Shown piece by piece: positions 25,649-34,639 of a stretch of DNA of 64,000 bases. Numbering within the stretch: the stretch's first letter is position 1; every line of letters starts with the position of its first letter. The position numbers and the translations under genes are program-made. The DNA comes from CAZRWD01 sp964603785 (GTDB lineage Bacteria; Fermentibacterota; Fermentibacteria; Fermentibacterales; Fermentibacteraceae), in NCBI GenBank assembly GCA_964603785.1, contig CAZRWD010000001.1, forward strand, positions 62,001-126,000. The letters run 5' to 3'. A model generated the notes under the pieces. The model made no database searches, was not told the origin of the DNA, and saw nothing but the letters and a program-made list of their open reading frames with translations.

Positions 25649-25987
25649 ATGGCCACCGACAGGGAGTTCGTCGACCACATCCTCGACCTGGTCCGGGGCG
25701 CCGGAACTGTCACGGCCCGGAAGATGTTCGGCGAGTATGCCATATACGTCGACGGCAGGGTCGTGGGGCTCGTCTGCGACGACCGGCTCTTCGTCAAGCC
25801 GACCGAGCGCGGCAGGGAGTTCATCGGTGAGGTCGTCGAGGCTCCAGCCTACCCGGGGGCGAGGCCGAGCTTCCTCGTGGAGGATCGACTGGACGATGAC
25901 GAGTTCCTCACCGAGCTCTTCCGCATGACTGCGGAGGCGCTTCCGGCACCTGCCCGCCGCAGGCGCGGACAGCTGGCGGACCGATGA
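25649..25987 (+). CDS. TfoX N-terminal-domain protein
   Basis: 112 aa. VTARKMFGEYAIYVDGRVVGLVCDDRLFVKPT (split by me) is the TfoX-N signature, and ARKMFGEYAIY is nearly identical to the family core. Stand-alone TfoX-N proteins are common. In gammaproteobacteria the two-domain form induces competence genes, but that role should not be carried over to this single-domain version. GGAGGAG lies before the ATG. Confidence 0.88.
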   Translation: MATDREFVDHILDLVRGAGTVTARKMFGEYAIYVDGRVVGLVCDDRLFVKPTERGREFIGEVVEAPAYPGARPSFLVEDRLDDDEFLTELFRMTAEALPAPARRRRGQLADR

Positions 25988-26024
25988 GCGACGCGGCCAT
26001 CTTCTCAGTCCTGCTGCCGTCGGA

Positions 26025-26387
26025 ATGGATCTCCGCGTTCTGAAGGCTCACCGCTCCGCATTCCCGGACCCCGTCAGGTTCGGGGAGGGCGACATCCTCG
26101 CCGCGGGCCGCCGGGACCCCGAGTTCCCCGAGTGGGTCTGGGTGCGCGATCCCGTCGGCCGGGAGGGCTGGGCTCCGGCATGCATCCTCGAGATGGACGG
26201 GCACGGCGCAGCAACAGCTCTCGAGGCCTACTGCGCGCGGGAGCTGGACACCGAACAGGGTGAGTGCCTCTCCATCCTCCGGCTCCTCGGGGGCTGGGCG
26301 CTGGTCGAGAACGCCAGGGGCGGGACCGGATGGGTGCCATGGAGCTCGGTCGAACCGGACATGTCCTCTGGGGGGGGAGGGGCGTGA
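26025..26387 (+). CDS. SH3-like two-repeat protein
   Basis: 120 aa with two SH3-like beta-barrel repeats: residues 1-55 (RFGEGDILAAGRRD, WVWVRDPVGREGWAPACIL) and 70-112 (LSILRLLGGWALVENARGGTGWVPWSSVE). The GREGW.P and GTGWVP turns are typical of small bacterial SH3-like binding domains. No signal peptide. The GNAT gene starts inside its stop (GTGA), so the two are coupled and may act together. Confidence 0.78.
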   Translation: MDLRVLKAHRSAFPDPVRFGEGDILAAGRRDPEFPEWVWVRDPVGREGWAPACILEMDGHGAATALEAYCARELDTEQGECLSILRLLGGWALVENARGGTGWVPWSSVEPDMSSGGGGA

Positions 26388-26947
26388 CCCTGCGGACGGA
26401 TGCCCTGATCAGGACCGGATCGCTGTTCCTGAGGCGGTTCGTTCCGGGCGATGCGGCGCGCGTGTACGCCATGAGCATCGAACCGGGGATGCGGGAGTGG
26501 CTGCCCGACCAGGTCTATGCCGACGAATCCGCGGCCCTCGGTGTGCTCGAGCGTCTGACGGCCATGTACGACGATCCGGGGGATCCCTCGATCGCGCCGT
26601 TCGTCCTGGGCGTCTGCCTCGCCTCGGACGGGACACTGATGGGGCATGTCGGGCTGAGTCCCCTCGGTGGCGGGGTGGAGATCGGCTTCTGTACGGCGGA
26701 GGCCTTCAGGGGCGCCGGGTACGCGACCGAGGCGGTGAGGGCGATGGCCGCCTGGGGGATCGGGCGCTTCGGCCTATCCTGCGTGCTGGGGGTCGCCTCG
26801 AGCGAGAACGCAGCATCCTGCAGGGTGCTGGAGAAGGCCGGGTTCGTCCTCTTCGACGAATCCCCCGGCATCCTCCACGACCGCCCCGCCCTCATCCGCC
26901 GCTACCGGACCCCTTCGGGTTTGAAATCGTTGACTTGTCATTCATAA
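26384..26947 (+). CDS. GNAT-family N-acetyltransferase (RimJ/RimL-like)
   Basis: 187 aa. LFLRRFVPGDAARVYAM at the start, EIGFCTAEAFRGAGYATEAVRAMAAWGI (split by me) with the acetyl-CoA binding R/Q-x-x-G-x-G/A pattern, then VASSENAASCRVLEKAGFV, the Ribosomal-protein-alanine acetyltransferase type ending. GTG start overlaps the SH3 gene stop and has a G-rich ribosome site. Target unknown. Confidence 0.88.
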   Translation: MTLRTDALIRTGSLFLRRFVPGDAARVYAMSIEPGMREWLPDQVYADESAALGVLERLTAMYDDPGDPSIAPFVLGVCLASDGTLMGHVGLSPLGGGVEIGFCTAEAFRGAGYATEAVRAMAAWGIGRFGLSCVLGVASSENAASCRVLEKAGFVLFDESPGILHDRPALIRRYRTPSGLKSLTCHS

Positions 26948-27106
26948 GTCGTTAATCGGCAAGATGATGCAAATTCGGTTGCAGCTCTTTTTGCTCCATC
27001 CGCAACCTGCTGGCGTGCAGCACTATAGGGCGGGGTTGCGCCGGAGCCGGTTCCGGGTCAGAATCGGATGTGGCCGGGCTTCGACCCGACGCGGGAGGAG
27101 GACCAT
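26948..27106. promoter_or_regulatory. AT-rich leader of the aquaporin gene with inverted repeats
   Basis: The stretch around 26921-27000 is far more AT-rich than its surroundings. It holds TTGACT at 26930 with TTAATC 16 bases on (weak promoter), the repeat GACTT-N9-AAGTC, TGCAA-N6-TTGCA, and GGTTGC-N19-GCAACC. This is the likely control region of aqpZ, but I cannot assign a factor. Confidence 0.4.
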
Positions 27107-27787
27107 ATGAAACGCTACGGAGCAGAGTTCTTCGGTACCTTCTGGCTCGTGCTCGGGGGCTGTGGAAGCGCCGTCCTGGCGGCAGGGCACATAGGAGTCC
27201 TGGGAGTCTCGCTGGCCTTCGGGCTGACCGTCCTGACGATGGCCTTCGCCATAGGCCACATCTCCGGCTGCCATCTCAACCCGGCCGTGACCCTGGGCCT
27301 CCTCGCCGGCGGGCGCTTCCAGGCCCGCCTGGTGCCTGGATACCTGATCGCGCAGGTTGCCGGAGCCATCGCCGCGGGGGGCGTCATCCTGGCAATCGCC
27401 GGAGGCGCAGACGGCTTCGAAGCATCCGCCGGCATGGCCACCAATGGTTTCGGTGCTCATTCGCCTGGAGGCTACTCCTTCCTGTCGGCCCTGGTGTGCG
27501 AAGTCGTCATGACCATGATGTTCCTGCTGGTGATCATGGGAGCCACCGACGAGCGTGCGCCCAAAGCCCTGGCTCCTATAGCTATAGGGTTGTGCCTGAC
27601 CCTGATCCACCTGATCAGCATACCGGTGACGAACACATCCGTGAATCCGGCCCGCAGCACCGGCGTGGCCCTGTTCGAGGGCGGACTCGCCCTGCAGCAG
27701 CTCTGGCTGTTCTGGCTCGCGCCCGTAGTCGGCGGGGTTCTCGGCGCGTTCGTCTACAGGATCATCGCGGGCAAGGCAAGGACCTGA
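27107..27787 (+). CDS. aqpZ: Aquaporin Z
   Basis: 226-aa water channel of the inner membrane with six helices. The two NPA loops are GCHLNPAVT and TSVNPARS. GGCGSAVLAAG, LTVLTMAFAIGHISG, HSPGGYS and HLISIPVTNTSVNPARSTG are nearly identical to E. coli AqpZ, whose Phe/His/Arg selectivity positions can be placed here. This is a higher match than most genes here show to enterobacteria. ATG 27107 follows GGAGGAGG. It stands alone, with its own AT-rich upstream region. Confidence 0.95.
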   Translation: MKRYGAEFFGTFWLVLGGCGSAVLAAGHIGVLGVSLAFGLTVLTMAFAIGHISGCHLNPAVTLGLLAGGRFQARLVPGYLIAQVAGAIAAGGVILAIAGGADGFEASAGMATNGFGAHSPGGYSFLSALVCEVVMTMMFLLVIMGATDERAPKALAPIAIGLCLTLIHLISIPVTNTSVNPARSTGVALFEGGLALQQLWLFWLAPVVGGVLGAFVYRIIAGKART

Positions 27788-28073
27788 CGGGTCTGCAGCC
27801 CGAGAGGCTGCTCCCGATCGGCTCTAAGCGAAGAAGCACCTGTACGCGGCCTGAAGGGAGGCGGCGAAGGTCCTCCGTCAGGGCCGGGCGCTCCCGGACA
27901 CTGCCCCGGTTGCTGCGGTCCCGACGTCCGGCACATCCGTCCGGGGGGGTGGCGGTCGATCCCGGGCGGCAGGGAGCCGCCCCCCTTAGCGACCGCCGAT
28001 GACTTGCCCGGCAGATCGCGAATCTGCATAAAGCCCATTCCCGGAATCCAGGACCAGTACACAGGAGGAGCGG
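27788..28073. other. Intergenic region before the methionine operon
   Basis: 286 bases without a gene. GCAGCC-N5-GGCTGC (27795-27811) just after aqpZ and GGGCGGC-N5-GCCGCCC (27964-27982) are short hairpins that may end aqpZ transcription or precede the operon. I looked for the conserved boxes of SAM, SAH and cobalamin riboswitches and saw none convincingly. Confidence 0.45.
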
Positions 28074-29894
28074 GTGAGCCGGTTCCAGGACCTTCTCGAC
28101 GGGGGCTCGGTAATCGTCTTCGACGGAGCGATGGGCACCCTGCTGTACGAGCGGGGAGTGCCCGGGGGCAGCTGCTACGACGAACTGAACCTCACCAGAC
28201 CGGACCTGGTCTCCGGCATCCACTCGGAATACGTGGCGGCGGGGGCCGACATCATCACGACGAACACCTTCGGCGCCAACCCCGTCGTCCTTCAGCGCTA
28301 CTTCGGACTGGGAGACCGCTGCGCGGACATCAACAGGACGGGCGCCAGGCTCGCCCGCGCCGCATCCGGGGGCAGGCTGGTCGCGGGGTCGGTCGGCCCC
28401 CTGACCAGACCGGCGGAGGTCTACGACGAACTGGATCAGGAAGCCAAGGCCGAAGCCTTCAGGGTGCAGGTCGGAGCACTCCTCGAAGGCGGGGTCGATC
28501 TGATAGTCTTCGAGACATTCAACGATCCGGCCGAGCTGGCCATCGCCATGGATGCGCTTCACGGGATGGACGGGATCCCCTGCGCGGCGCTCCTGACCTT
28601 CCTGGAGGGCGGTCAGACGCTCGGCGGCCTGCACCCCCTGCACGCCGGGCGGCTGTTCGAGGATCTGGAAGCCGAGATGGTCGGCGTGAACTGCGGTACG
28701 GGCCCGATCGACATGCTCAAGGTGATCCGGCAGCTCGCCTCCTCCACCGGAAGGCCGCTCTGCGCAATGCCCAACGCAGGGCTCGCGCGGTTCGAGAGGG
28801 GCCGCTTCACCTACCCCCACAATCCCGAGCACCTGGGGCTGTATGCGCGGAAGCTGGTCGAAGCCGGCTGCAACGCCGTTGGGGGATGCTGCGGCACTAC
28901 TCCTGAGCACGTCCGATCGATCGTCTCATCCGTGAGGGACATGAAACCGGGCGTCCGCAAGCGTGTCCGGGTCGCACCCCCTCATCCCGCCGAGCCCGAC
29001 GAGCCGGCCCCGAAGGTGGAGACCACGCTTTCGCGGATGCTCCGCAGGGAGTTTCTCCTGAGCGTCGAGGTCGACCCCCCCAGGGGCCCGGACGGATCGA
29101 AGCTCGTCGCGAAGCTGGAGGCGCTTAAGGGCATGGGCGTCGATGCGGTCAACGTCTCCGACGGTCCGATGGCCAGACTCCGCATGTCGCCCGCCGCATT
29201 CTCGACCATGATCCATGACAGGCTGAACCTCGAGGTGATCATCCATGCGACCTGCCGGGACAAGAACATCCTCGCCCTCCAGTCGGACCTGCTGGGCTTC
29301 TCGGCGCTCGGCCTGCGCAACGTGCTCGCTCTGTCCGGTGATCCCCCGAGCATAGGTGACTACCCCTTCGCCACCGCCGTCTACGACGTCCGCTCCGACG
29401 GCCTCATAAGGATCATCGACGCGCTCAACCGCGGTCGTGACTTGCTGGGCAACAGGATGAACTCCGGAACCGGCTTCTTCTGCGGCACCGGCGTGTCCTC
29501 CGCGCCGAGGGACCCGGCGGCGGACCTGGCGGCCCTCGCGAGGAAGGCCGCGTCCGGCGTGAGCTTCGTACAGACCCAGCCGGTCTTCGACATCGAGCAG
29601 TTCGGCATCTTCTTCGAATCGCTCCGCAGGCTGGGCCTTCCCGTGATCGCCGGGCTGATGCCCGTGCTGTCGGCCGACAAGCTGGAGTACCTGCGCAACG
29701 AGGTCCCCGGGATCAGCATCCCGGAGAGCCTGGTCGACAGCCTCAGGAGGGCATCGACACCGGAGGAGGAGGCCGCCAGAGGTCTCGAGGAGGCCCGGAG
29801 GGCTCTCGAAACCCTCAGACGCATGGGCGTGGAGGGGGTGTGCATAATGCCCGCCCTGCACGGATATGATGTCGTCGAGAAGCTTCTTGGTTGA
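28074..29894 (+). CDS. Homocysteine S-methyltransferase / methylenetetrahydrofolate reductase fusion
   Basis: 606 aa, two domains as in Bacillus YitJ. Residues 1-295 form a homocysteine methyltransferase: FDGAMGTLL, TTNTFGAN, and zinc cysteines Cys207 in GVNCGTG with Cys272/Cys273 in GGCCGTTPEH. Residues 325-606 form a MetF-type reductase (SVEVDPPRG, VNVSDGP, ALSGDPP, FVQTQPVFD). It would make methyl-THF and use it, or another methyl donor, to make methionine. GTG start with GGAGGAG upstream. The next gene overlaps its end. Confidence 0.92.
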   Translation: MSRFQDLLDGGSVIVFDGAMGTLLYERGVPGGSCYDELNLTRPDLVSGIHSEYVAAGADIITTNTFGANPVVLQRYFGLGDRCADINRTGARLARAASGGRLVAGSVGPLTRPAEVYDELDQEAKAEAFRVQVGALLEGGVDLIVFETFNDPAELAIAMDALHGMDGIPCAALLTFLEGGQTLGGLHPLHAGRLFEDLEAEMVGVNCGTGPIDMLKVIRQLASSTGRPLCAMPNAGLARFERGRFTYPHNPEHLGLYARKLVEAGCNAVGGCCGTTPEHVRSIVSSVRDMKPGVRKRVRVAPPHPAEPDEPAPKVETTLSRMLRREFLLSVEVDPPRGPDGSKLVAKLEALKGMGVDAVNVSDGPMARLRMSPAAFSTMIHDRLNLEVIIHATCRDKNILALQSDLLGFSALGLRNVLALSGDPPSIGDYPFATAVYDVRSDGLIRIIDALNRGRDLLGNRMNSGTGFFCGTGVSSAPRDPAADLAALARKAASGVSFVQTQPVFDIEQFGIFFESLRRLGLPVIAGLMPVLSADKLEYLRNEVPGISIPESLVDSLRRASTPEEEAARGLEEARRALETLRRMGVEGVCIMPALHGYDVVEKLLG

Positions 29895-30468
29895 GGAGCC
29901 CCGCATCCGGCTGACGGTGGCGATGGTGCGTGCGAGGCTCGGCTCGCCGGGATCCGTCCCTGCGGAGTGGGAGGGCGAACTGGCATCCGCCGTGTCGAAC
30001 GCGCTGGACCTGGCCGAACCCAGGATCGAGTACGCCAGACTGCCGGTCGACCTCGTCGACGACCGCGGTGTGGAGATGGAGGGCCGCCGTTTCCAGAGCG
30101 CCGATCTCGCCGCCCGCCTTAGGGGATGCTCCCGGTGCACCGTCTTCCTGGCAACGATCGGCCCGGCGATCGACCGGGCCATCGAGCGCCTGGCGGGCGC
30201 CCCCTCTCGACAGGTCGTTCTCGATGCCGCAGGGTCGGAGGCGGCCGAGGCCTGCGCCAGATGGCTGCAGAGGGCGGAGTCGGCTTCCGCGAGGAGCAGC
30301 GGTTTCAGGACCGTCCACAGGTTCAGCCCAGGTTACGGCGACCTGTCACTGGACCATCAGAGCTGGTTCGTCCAGAATCTGTCGGGGGTCGGGGTCACGC
30401 TCTCGCCCGGCGGGATGATGATCCCGAGGAAGAGCATAACGGGGATGATAGGTTGGAAGACCTGCTGA
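29866..30468 (+). CDS. Free-standing methionine synthase activation-domain protein
   Basis: About 200 aa. The C-terminal part RFSPGYGDLSLDHQSWF and SPGGMMIPRKSITGMIG is the signature of the MetH activation domain, which binds S-adenosylmethionine and re-methylates the oxidised cobalamin. In E. coli it is the last MetH domain; here, as in Thermotoga, it is a separate protein. Start uncertain: ATG 29866 overlaps the preceding gene by 29 bases, and TTG 29887 is an alternative. It should pair with the MetH core encoded next. Confidence 0.88.
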   Translation: MMSSRSFLVEEPRIRLTVAMVRARLGSPGSVPAEWEGELASAVSNALDLAEPRIEYARLPVDLVDDRGVEMEGRRFQSADLAARLRGCSRCTVFLATIGPAIDRAIERLAGAPSRQVVLDAAGSEAAEACARWLQRAESASARSSGFRTVHRFSPGYGDLSLDHQSWFVQNLSGVGVTLSPGGMMIPRKSITGMIGWKTC

Positions 30469-32852
30469 AGAGACTCGGAAGCGAGGTGATGGTCGCGGAC
30501 GGGGCCATGGGAACCCTCCTCGCGGGAGGGCTCCGCCATGCCGGCTCTCCTCCCGAGGAGATCCTCCTCTACGACCCCGGGAAGGTCGAGGAGGCCCACC
30601 GGGCCTATGCAGAGGCCGGGGCGGACATCCTCACCACGAACACCTACGGCGCGGGAGCCATGAAACTGCGCGAGTTCGGGCTAGCCGACAGGCAGCCCGA
30701 ACTGGTCCGCGCCGCGGTTGCAGCCGCACGGCGTGGCGGAGCGAGGCACGGCTGTCACATCGGAGGCTCCATAGGCCCCCTCGGGAGCTTCCTGATGCCG
30801 TTCGGTCCGGTCGGCGCCAGGGAGGCCTGGTCCGTCTTCGCGGACCTCGCCCGCCTGCTCCTCGAGGCGGGGGTCGACTGCATCTCGATAGAGACCATGA
30901 CGGACATCCGCGAGCTCAGGCTGGCCGCCATGGCCGTCCGGTCGCTCGACACCCGGATCCCTCTGCTAATGCACATGAGCTTCGACGAGGGCGGCAGGAC
31001 CGTTACCGGAACACCCCCGGGCGTCCTGGCCTCCGTGGCTCCCTCGTTCGGACCCGGGGCGGTCGGCGTGAACTGCGGATCCACACTCGAGGCAAGCGAG
31101 CAGGCCGCCATGGATCTCCTCCGCCTGTCCCCGATGCACGTCTCGGTGCAGCCCAACGCCGGGATGCCCGTCCGGCAGGACGGCGGGACCTTCTGGCCGG
31201 CCACTCCGGACGACTTCGCGGAACTCTCGCTGAGGCTCTGCAGGGCCGGAGCGGCGATAGTCGGCGGGTGCTGCGGGTCGACCCCGGAGCACACGAGGGC
31301 GATTGCCTCCGCGGTCAGGGGTATGTGTGTGGCACACGGGCGGCCCGGCCGGTGCTGCACGATCTCCTCCCGCACGACCCTGGTGGAGATCGGCAGCGGC
31401 CTCACGGTGATAGGGGAGAGGCTGAACCCCACCGGCAGGCCGCGGCTGGCCGGATCCATCCGCGACGGCTCGACGAGCATCCTCAAGCGGATCGCCGGCC
31501 GGCAGGCCGAGGCCTCCGCCGCAGTCCTGGACCTCAACGTGGGCGTCGGCGATCCCGCTCTCGAGGAATCCTTCATGCCCTCGGCCGTCAGGGCGCTGGA
31601 CAACGTCGTCACACTGCCCTTCATGATCGACTCCCCCCTGCCGGGAGTTGTCGAGGCCGGTCTCTGGGAGTACCCGGCCCGGACGTTCGTCAACTCGATC
31701 CCCTGCATCGCAGGAAGGCTCGAGCGGACGCTGCCCGAGGTCAGGCGCCACGGTGCGGGTTTCGTGGCGCTGCTCATGGACGAGAAGGGCATCCCGGGGG
31801 ATGTGGAGGGAAGGCTGCGTCTCCTGGAGAGGATCCTCGCGGCGGCCGAATCCACCGGACTGGACCGGGAGGACATCCTCGTCGACCCGGTGGTCCTCTC
31901 GGAGGGCGCATCCCCCGGAGCGGCCGCGATCACCCTTGAAACCATCCGCCAGGTTCGCGACCGCTACGGCATGCGGACCGTACTGGGCCTGAGCAACGCC
32001 TCCTTCGGACTCCCGGCGAGGAAGACCGTCAACCGCGCATTCCTGTCCCTGGCTGCGGCGGCCGGCCTGTCGGCAGCGATAATGGACCCGGCGGACGCCG
32101 AGGGCGGTCTGCTCGGCGAGGCGTCCGCCATGCTCGGCGCAGGTCCCGATGCGGTCCGGCGGTTCGTGGAGGTTGCGGCCAGGATGGCGTCACCCGCCCC
32201 GTCGGATGATCCGAGGTCCGACGGCGGCCCCGAACAGACCCTCGAGTCGTGCATCATGTCGGGCGATCCGGAGGGCGCGGCAGCGGCGGTCACCGGGCTG
32301 CTCGCCTCGATGGACGCGGTAGACCTCGTGACCACCCGGCTCGAGCCCGCCGTCGCGGCGCTCGGAGGGGCATACGAGGCCGGCAGCCTGTTCCTCCCCG
32401 GGCTCCTCGCCGGAGCGGAGGCCGTCAGGGCGGCATTCGACCGTCTCAGGGAGGTCGCGGGAGAGGGCGCCGGCAGGGGAACCATCCTGATGGCCACTGT
32501 CGAGGGCGACGTCCACGACATAGGCAAGAACATCGTCGCATCCATACTCGCCGGATACGGCTGGAGGATCGTCGACCTGGGCAGGAACGTGCCCGCAGGG
32601 AGGATAGTCGCCGAGACGCTGCGGACGAGGCCGGACGCCGTGGGACTCAGCGCCCTCCTCACACCCAGCCTGCCCGTCCTGGAGGAGACCGTCGCCGCCC
32701 TGAGGGCGGGTGCCGATCCTCCGCCGCATCTCATTATCGGAGGCGCGGTGGTCACGCCGGATCTGGCGGCGAGGCTCGGGGTGCTCTGGGGCCGCGACGG
32801 GGTGCATGCCGCCAAGGTCCTGGCCGACGCCACCTCGAGGCCGGGGGAGTAG
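30453..32852 (+). CDS. metH: Cobalamin-dependent methionine synthase core, without activation domain
   Basis: About 799 aa. Homocysteine domain residues 1-295 with zinc ligands Cys208, Cys273 and Cys274 (GVNCGS, GGCCGSTPEH). Pterin-binding methyl-THF domain about 315-575 (IGERLNPTGRP, LDLNVGVGD). Cobalamin cap about 595-675 and B12 domain 676-799 with the lower ligand His688 in DVHDIGKN. The usual fourth domain is missing and is supplied by the gene upstream. TTG 30453 gives MEDLLKRLGSEVMVADGAMG, which aligns exactly with the start of the paralogous fusion at 28074. It overlaps the preceding gene by 16 bases. Confidence 0.92.
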   Translation: MEDLLKRLGSEVMVADGAMGTLLAGGLRHAGSPPEEILLYDPGKVEEAHRAYAEAGADILTTNTYGAGAMKLREFGLADRQPELVRAAVAAARRGGARHGCHIGGSIGPLGSFLMPFGPVGAREAWSVFADLARLLLEAGVDCISIETMTDIRELRLAAMAVRSLDTRIPLLMHMSFDEGGRTVTGTPPGVLASVAPSFGPGAVGVNCGSTLEASEQAAMDLLRLSPMHVSVQPNAGMPVRQDGGTFWPATPDDFAELSLRLCRAGAAIVGGCCGSTPEHTRAIASAVRGMCVAHGRPGRCCTISSRTTLVEIGSGLTVIGERLNPTGRPRLAGSIRDGSTSILKRIAGRQAEASAAVLDLNVGVGDPALEESFMPSAVRALDNVVTLPFMIDSPLPGVVEAGLWEYPARTFVNSIPCIAGRLERTLPEVRRHGAGFVALLMDEKGIPGDVEGRLRLLERILAAAESTGLDREDILVDPVVLSEGASPGAAAITLETIRQVRDRYGMRTVLGLSNASFGLPARKTVNRAFLSLAAAAGLSAAIMDPADAEGGLLGEASAMLGAGPDAVRRFVEVAARMASPAPSDDPRSDGGPEQTLESCIMSGDPEGAAAAVTGLLASMDAVDLVTTRLEPAVAALGGAYEAGSLFLPGLLAGAEAVRAAFDRLREVAGEGAGRGTILMATVEGDVHDIGKNIVASILAGYGWRIVDLGRNVPAGRIVAETLRTRPDAVGLSALLTPSLPVLEETVAALRAGADPPPHLIIGGAVVTPDLAARLGVLWGRDGVHAAKVLADATSRPGE

Positions 32853-32861
32853 GGAGCGCCC

Positions 32862-33983
32862 GTGAGGCTCGTCGTCAGCAACTCGATGAAGACCTGGGGC
32901 GGCGGCGAGAACTGGAGCCTGACCGCCGCTGAAGGTCTTGCGCGCAGGGGGCACGAGGTCCTGCTGGCCTGCAGGCCCGACAGCGAGCTCCTGCGCAGGG
33001 CAGGGAAGGCGGGCGGGCTGGTCGAGCCCCTTCCCGTGATGATCAGGGGCGACATCAACCCCTTCGTCACGCTCCGGATGGCCGGGCTGATGTCCAGGCG
33101 CCGGATACAGGCGGTGTGCTGCAACCTCGACCGCGAGGTCAGGTCGCTGGGCGTCGCGGCCCGGATCGTCGGGGTCCCCTTCGTCAGACGCCGGGGAAGC
33201 GACTACGGCTTCAAGAACAGCCCGAGGTACCGGGTCACCTACCGGCACCTCGTCAACCGCATCATCGTGAACAGCGAGTCGACGAGGCGGAGCATCCTCG
33301 CGAAGAACCCCTGGCTCGACCCGTCGAAGCTCGTCAGGATATACAACGGCATAGACACCGGCTACTTCCGTCCTGATCCGGACGAGGGGGCGGGCTTCAG
33401 GCGCACCCTCGGGCTGGGCCGGGAGGACAGGATCATCGGGATGGTCGGCTCCCTGCTGCCGAGGAAGAGGCACATCACGCTGTTCAGAGCGCTTCCTGCT
33501 CTCGTCGGGCGCCATCCCGGGCTGTGCGCGGTCGTGGCCGGCCCGTCACCATCGGCAGGTCACCTCGAAGCCCTGAAGAGGGCCGCGGACGAGCTAGGGG
33601 CCGCGGAGTCGGTCCGGTTCATCGGCCCCGTCGATGATCTGCGCGCATGCTACAACTCGTTCGACATCCTCTGCATGCCCTCGGAGAACGAGGGATTCGG
33701 CTACGCGGCAGCCGAGGCCATGTCCTGCGGGATCCCGGTCGTCGTTTCGGACGCCAGCAGCCTTCCCGAGGTGGTCGGCCCTGATGGCGGCATCACCGTT
33801 CCCCTGGATGACCACGAGGCCCTGGCGGAGGCCCTCGACGGCCTCCTGTCGGATCCCGCCGGGCGCGCCGCCCTCGGGGAGGCGGGGCGCAGGAGGGTCG
33901 AGACCCTGTTTTCCGTCGAGCGGATGATCGATGATCTGGAAGTCTTCTTCGACGGACTCTGCAAGGGATCGGAGGGGGGATGA
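32862..33983 (+). CDS. GT4-family glycosyltransferase
   Basis: 373 aa, GT-B. The N-terminus VVSNSMKTWGGGENW is the glycine-rich acceptor loop. The middle contains VNSESTRRSILAKNPWLD and IYNGIDTGYFRPD, and the C-terminal half GMVGSLLPRKRHITLFRAL, FIGPVDDLRACYNSFDILCMPS (split by me) and ENEGFGYAAAEAMSCGIPVV, the EX7E donor site. It probably adds a hexose to an envelope glycan. GTG start with GGGAG upstream; its stop overlaps the first zinc-ribbon gene (ATGA). Confidence 0.9.
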   Translation: MRLVVSNSMKTWGGGENWSLTAAEGLARRGHEVLLACRPDSELLRRAGKAGGLVEPLPVMIRGDINPFVTLRMAGLMSRRRIQAVCCNLDREVRSLGVAARIVGVPFVRRRGSDYGFKNSPRYRVTYRHLVNRIIVNSESTRRSILAKNPWLDPSKLVRIYNGIDTGYFRPDPDEGAGFRRTLGLGREDRIIGMVGSLLPRKRHITLFRALPALVGRHPGLCAVVAGPSPSAGHLEALKRAADELGAAESVRFIGPVDDLRACYNSFDILCMPSENEGFGYAAAEAMSCGIPVVVSDASSLPEVVGPDGGITVPLDDHEALAEALDGLLSDPAGRAALGEAGRRRVETLFSVERMIDDLEVFFDGLCKGSEGG

Positions 33984-34639
33984 GGACCGACTGCACCCAG
34001 TGCGGCGCCTCCCTGCAGGTACTCGATCGCGACTACTTCATCAGGTGTCCCTACTGCGAGGCGCGCATCCTTCTGGACTACCCGGGCGGGCTGCCTTCCG
34101 CCGCGCTCCCCGTCCTCTCGGAGGAGATGGTCAGGCGCCGGTTCCCGCAGGGAGCGGTGAAGGCCATGCGCCTCCTCTACTTCCCCTATCTCGAGGTCTC
34201 CGGGGTGCTGCAGCCGTTCTTCAGCCAGCCGAGACCCGAACTGGAGAGCCACAGGCCCCCCGCCTCCGCCAGGAACCTGCTGTCCTCATGCGACATAGAT
34301 CCCGACGACCTGATCCCGGTGAGCGGGGTTCCAGAGGGCTCCAGGATCGTCTACCACCCGTTCCGGGAGGTCCGCCTCCAGGCCTCGGGCTTCGACGAGA
34401 TCCTGCTGGTCGATGCGGTCAGCGGTGCGATCCCCGGCAGGCGGCCCTCCCTCGCCTCCGAAGCCCCGCCCCCCTCGAGGAGCTTCTTCGGCTCTCTGAC
34501 AGTGGCGTTTCCGGCAGCCGTCGCAGCGACGGCACTCGCGATCGCCGCCGGCGCCCGCCCCTGGGACGTTCTCGCGGCATCCATCGCGGCGGCCCTGCTA
34601 TCCGGTGGGGCATACCTCTACCTGAAGGTTCTCAGGTGA
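33980..34639 (+). CDS. Zinc-ribbon membrane protein, first of three
   Basis: 219 aa, unrecognised. Four cysteines Cys5, Cys8, Cys23, Cys26 make an N-terminal zinc ribbon (TDCTQCGA, IRCPYCEA). LLYFPYLEVSG near residue 65 and EILLVDAVSGAIPGRRP near 150 are shared in form with the next gene. Two hydrophobic helices end the protein (about 170-215), so the ribbon should face the cytoplasm. Overlaps the GT4 gene at its start and the next zinc-ribbon gene at its stop (GTGA). Confidence 0.75.
   Translation: MRTDCTQCGASLQVLDRDYFIRCPYCEARILLDYPGGLPSAALPVLSEEMVRRRFPQGAVKAMRLLYFPYLEVSGVLQPFFSQPRPELESHRPPASARNLLSSCDIDPDDLIPVSGVPEGSRIVYHPFREVRLQASGFDEILLVDAVSGAIPGRRPSLASEAPPPSRSFFGSLTVAFPAAVAATALAIAAGARPWDVLAASIAAALLSGGAYLYLKVLR

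Noticed and set aside
27788..28073. A SAM, SAH or cobalamin riboswitch in front of the methionine operon
   Set aside because: I looked for the conserved boxes by eye and found no convincing match. A covariance-model search would settle it.
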